Assembly (NCBI GenBank): GCA_012295275.1
Contig: CM022679.1
Coordinates: 4,115,879 to 4,150,878 of the forward strand
DNA length: 35,000 nt
Source: Chrysomallon squamiferum
Taxonomy: Eukaryota; Mollusca; Gastropoda; Neomphalida; Peltospiridae
Direction of reading: 5' to 3'
Below the pieces are notes generated by a model. The model did not search any database. It was given only the letters and a program-made list of their open reading frames with translations, and was not told the origin of the DNA. Of the stretch, positions 32,931-35,000 are shown piece after piece (the stretch's first letter is position 1; every line of letters begins with the position of its first letter). The translations under genes were made by a program, and so were the position numbers.

Positions 32931-33108
32931 TATAATGATGAAGATGACTATAACAATGTTAATTACGATAACGGAAATGTGATGACAGCTGTTTTCTAAA
33001 AATATTGAACAACTAGTCCATGGAAACAGATAAAATATAATGAGACCAAAATAAACAAATACAGATAGATTACTTATGTTTCTGTTTAATTTTTAGTATC
33101 TTTGAATA

Positions 33109-33109
<1 letters not shown>

Positions 33110-33206
<97 letters not shown>

Positions 33207-33240
33207 ATACACATATACACACACAGACACACACATGCGT
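33110..33240. repeat. (CA)n microsatellite
   Basis: About 45 uninterrupted CA units (33111-33200), then interrupted CA. Confidence 0.95.
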
Positions 33241-33448
33241 ACACATACACGTCAAATAAATAAATAAAAAAGAAAGTTAATAACTAAAAACTTCAATCTC
33301 AATACAGTATTTGTTGTAGCTGTATTTCAGCACAGAACTCAAATCTTTAACAAACAACGAAGGTGAAAAAAAGAGGAAAAAACGAAACGCCATGAAGCTA
33401 GCTTACTCAGTTTTTAAGATTTCTGTTTTACATAGCTATTCTACAATA

Positions 33449-33915
33449 CAGTAAACCCTCGATTTAACGGACTGCAGATTCGGCGGAAAATAATTTGACG
33501 AAACAAACGTATTCCATCGCATCATTGTATCTATCATAAGTAGACACACCTACCCCACCCAACCCAAACACACACACACACGATAAGTTCCATAGTTGGT
33601 GCTAAGTGAAAGTGTTACGGATTAATGAGTCATATGCAAACACTTCTAGGAATGTTAGGATACATCATCTAATTCAAATCGTGAATATTTCTGTTTAGTG
33701 AGAGTATAACCTTCTGAATTAAATATTTCGTGACTGTTCAGCGATAGGATAACTTTGTGAATTAAATATTTACTACAGTTTTATAGTTGTTAAAACGGTT
33801 AAAATGACAGCATTGCTCATCTGAAATGTCGTAATCTGAACACGACTACGTTTTGACGATGTTTTAAGCGGAGCCCGCTTCGCTCATGTTAGTCGCGTTA
33901 ATTGAGGGTTCACTG
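33449..33915. mobile_element. pogo/Tigger-like MITE, second copy
   Basis: Starts CAGTAAACCCTCGATTTAAC and ends with the inverted partner GTTAATTGAGGGTTCACTG. TA flanks it at 33447-33448 and 33916-33917. It is 467 bp with no transposase frame. The terminal repeats match the element at 20230-20615 but the interiors differ, so the two are different subfamilies or independently deleted relatives. Confidence 0.72.
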
Positions 33916-34279
33916 TAAATAAATTACAGGGTGTCGTGATGTATTACACACACTAAACTAACTCCTTAAATCATCCTTCTGTAATACAACTACATCGATT
34001 TTGTGGTCCGCTTTAGGAAACATGTCAGAATCAGAAAATATGTTGTTGAAAAGAGAAAGAGATGAAAAAAAATAAAAAAAATAAATAGAAATAAAAAAAA
34101 TGTTAATAAGAGAAAAACGTCAAGATTAACAAAGTAAGTTTAATACACTGACATGTTTGTCGGCTCGTATCACGCACAGTGCATGCAATGTCACGAAAAG
34201 GGTTCACGCACAAAACACGCATCGCACGCAATTCCTGGTCGCATACAGCGTATAAATGCGTAATTAAAGAAAGAACAAA

Positions 34280-34506
34280 TAAAAAAAAAAAAAAAAAAAA
34301 AAAAAAAATAAAAATGAAAATGAAAAAAATAATATAAAATAAAATACAATAAAATAAATGAATATATACTATTGCTACTGCTACTATTACTACTGATACT
34401 GATATTACTAGTACTATTACCATTACTACTACTGTTGTTAATAAATAAATAAATAAATAAAATAAATAAACAAATAAACAAACAAACAAATAAATAAATA
34501 AACAAA
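34280..34506. repeat. Poly(A), (TAC)n and (AAAT)n tract
   Basis: A29 (34280-34308), degenerate ACT triplets, then AAAT/AAAC units. ORFs on the - strand here are repeat artefacts. Confidence 0.82.
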
Positions 34507-35000
34507 CACGTAAAACAACAAAACGCGTTGTAATTACGACCACCACCAATATCAACAATTACACACGAAAAGAAAAAAAAAAAAAAACAAATCTAATTAA
34601 CAACATAAAGAAGAAAATCCCAAGGTATTATTCTAAAACGTGTTAAATTTAATAAACCAACAACAGAGGTCTGCAGCAATCAATACAGTGCTTCACATGG
34701 TGTACAAAGAACAGATAATATCAATCTAAATCTCCTACTACAGATCAATAGTTTGTTTTCTCAGCTTTATACACTTTCACGCAGTCTTTAAACGTCTACG
34801 GAACATTCACCAAGTAATGCTTCGTACAAAATCGTGATTACAGCGCCGCTGTTAACTGCCGGGTAAATGTTTTGCAAAATAACAATAAAAGCTGTAAAAG
34901 TAATTGTTATTTGGTAGTGATAAAATATATTACAGTCTGTAGAACAGAACAAGAAAATAAAAAAAAACACACAAAGACATTAATAAAAAAAAAAAAATCA

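Larger units (their letters stand above)
28701..33100. other. AT-rich intergenic DNA, no supportable gene
   Basis: Long T-rich and A-rich stretches with many stops on both strands. GC-richer patches at 28720-29060 and 31860-32340 contain no exon I can defend. A TATAAAATA at 32135-32143 has no gene attached. Confidence 0.6.

Overview
This window is nuclear DNA from an animal, not a prokaryote. It is strongly AT-rich, full of simple repeats, and carries a split gene with GT-AG introns. The mix of long poly(A), (GA)n, (CA)n, (GTAT)n, (AAAT)n, (GATA)n and (AAT)n arrays, plus an SLC22-type transporter with a lophotrochozoan flavour, suggests a mollusc and perhaps a cephalopod. The species guess is inference.

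The one confidently recognised gene lies on the + strand at 20976-28148. It has ten coding exons for a 12-membrane-segment organic solute transporter of the SLC22 family (major facilitator superfamily), about 546 residues long. The start is fixed by an in-frame stop at 20931-20933. All exon phases agree except at the exon 3/exon 4 junction, where the sequence is one base short in an A-run. This is either a real frameshift, an assembly or sequencing error, or a sign that an alternative donor is used. The protein has four loop cysteines, a calmodulin-like DxDGNG loop in the extracellular domain, an arginine at the residue that is acidic in cation-type OCTs, and a C-terminal DTRL that fits a class I PDZ ligand.

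On the - strand, 5279-4925 looks like an internal 5' exon: a strong acceptor, an upstream-ATG-rich 5' UTR, a signal-peptide start and a phase-1 donor. Its continuation was not found. Several weaker coding or promoter candidates lie at 2805-2885, 9029-9853, 11201-11434, 14708-14863, 16549-16740 and 18653-18835. None is recognised by family.

Mobile DNA: two non-autonomous DNA elements with TA target duplications and pogo/Tigger-like ends (20230-20615, which ends 360 bp before the transporter ATG, and 33449-33915), and a tRNA-related SINE-like piece on the - strand near 19270-19435. A degenerate tandem array with a period of about 75-83 bp fills much of 7276-7834. A 38-bp tandem array in transporter intron 2 runs straight into exon 3.

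The rest (most of 1-4900, 5700-9000, 9900-16500, 16900-20200 and 28700-35000) is AT-rich intergenic DNA dominated by simple repeats, in which I see no supportable gene. No CRISPR array, rRNA, intact tRNA, operon or prokaryotic system is present.
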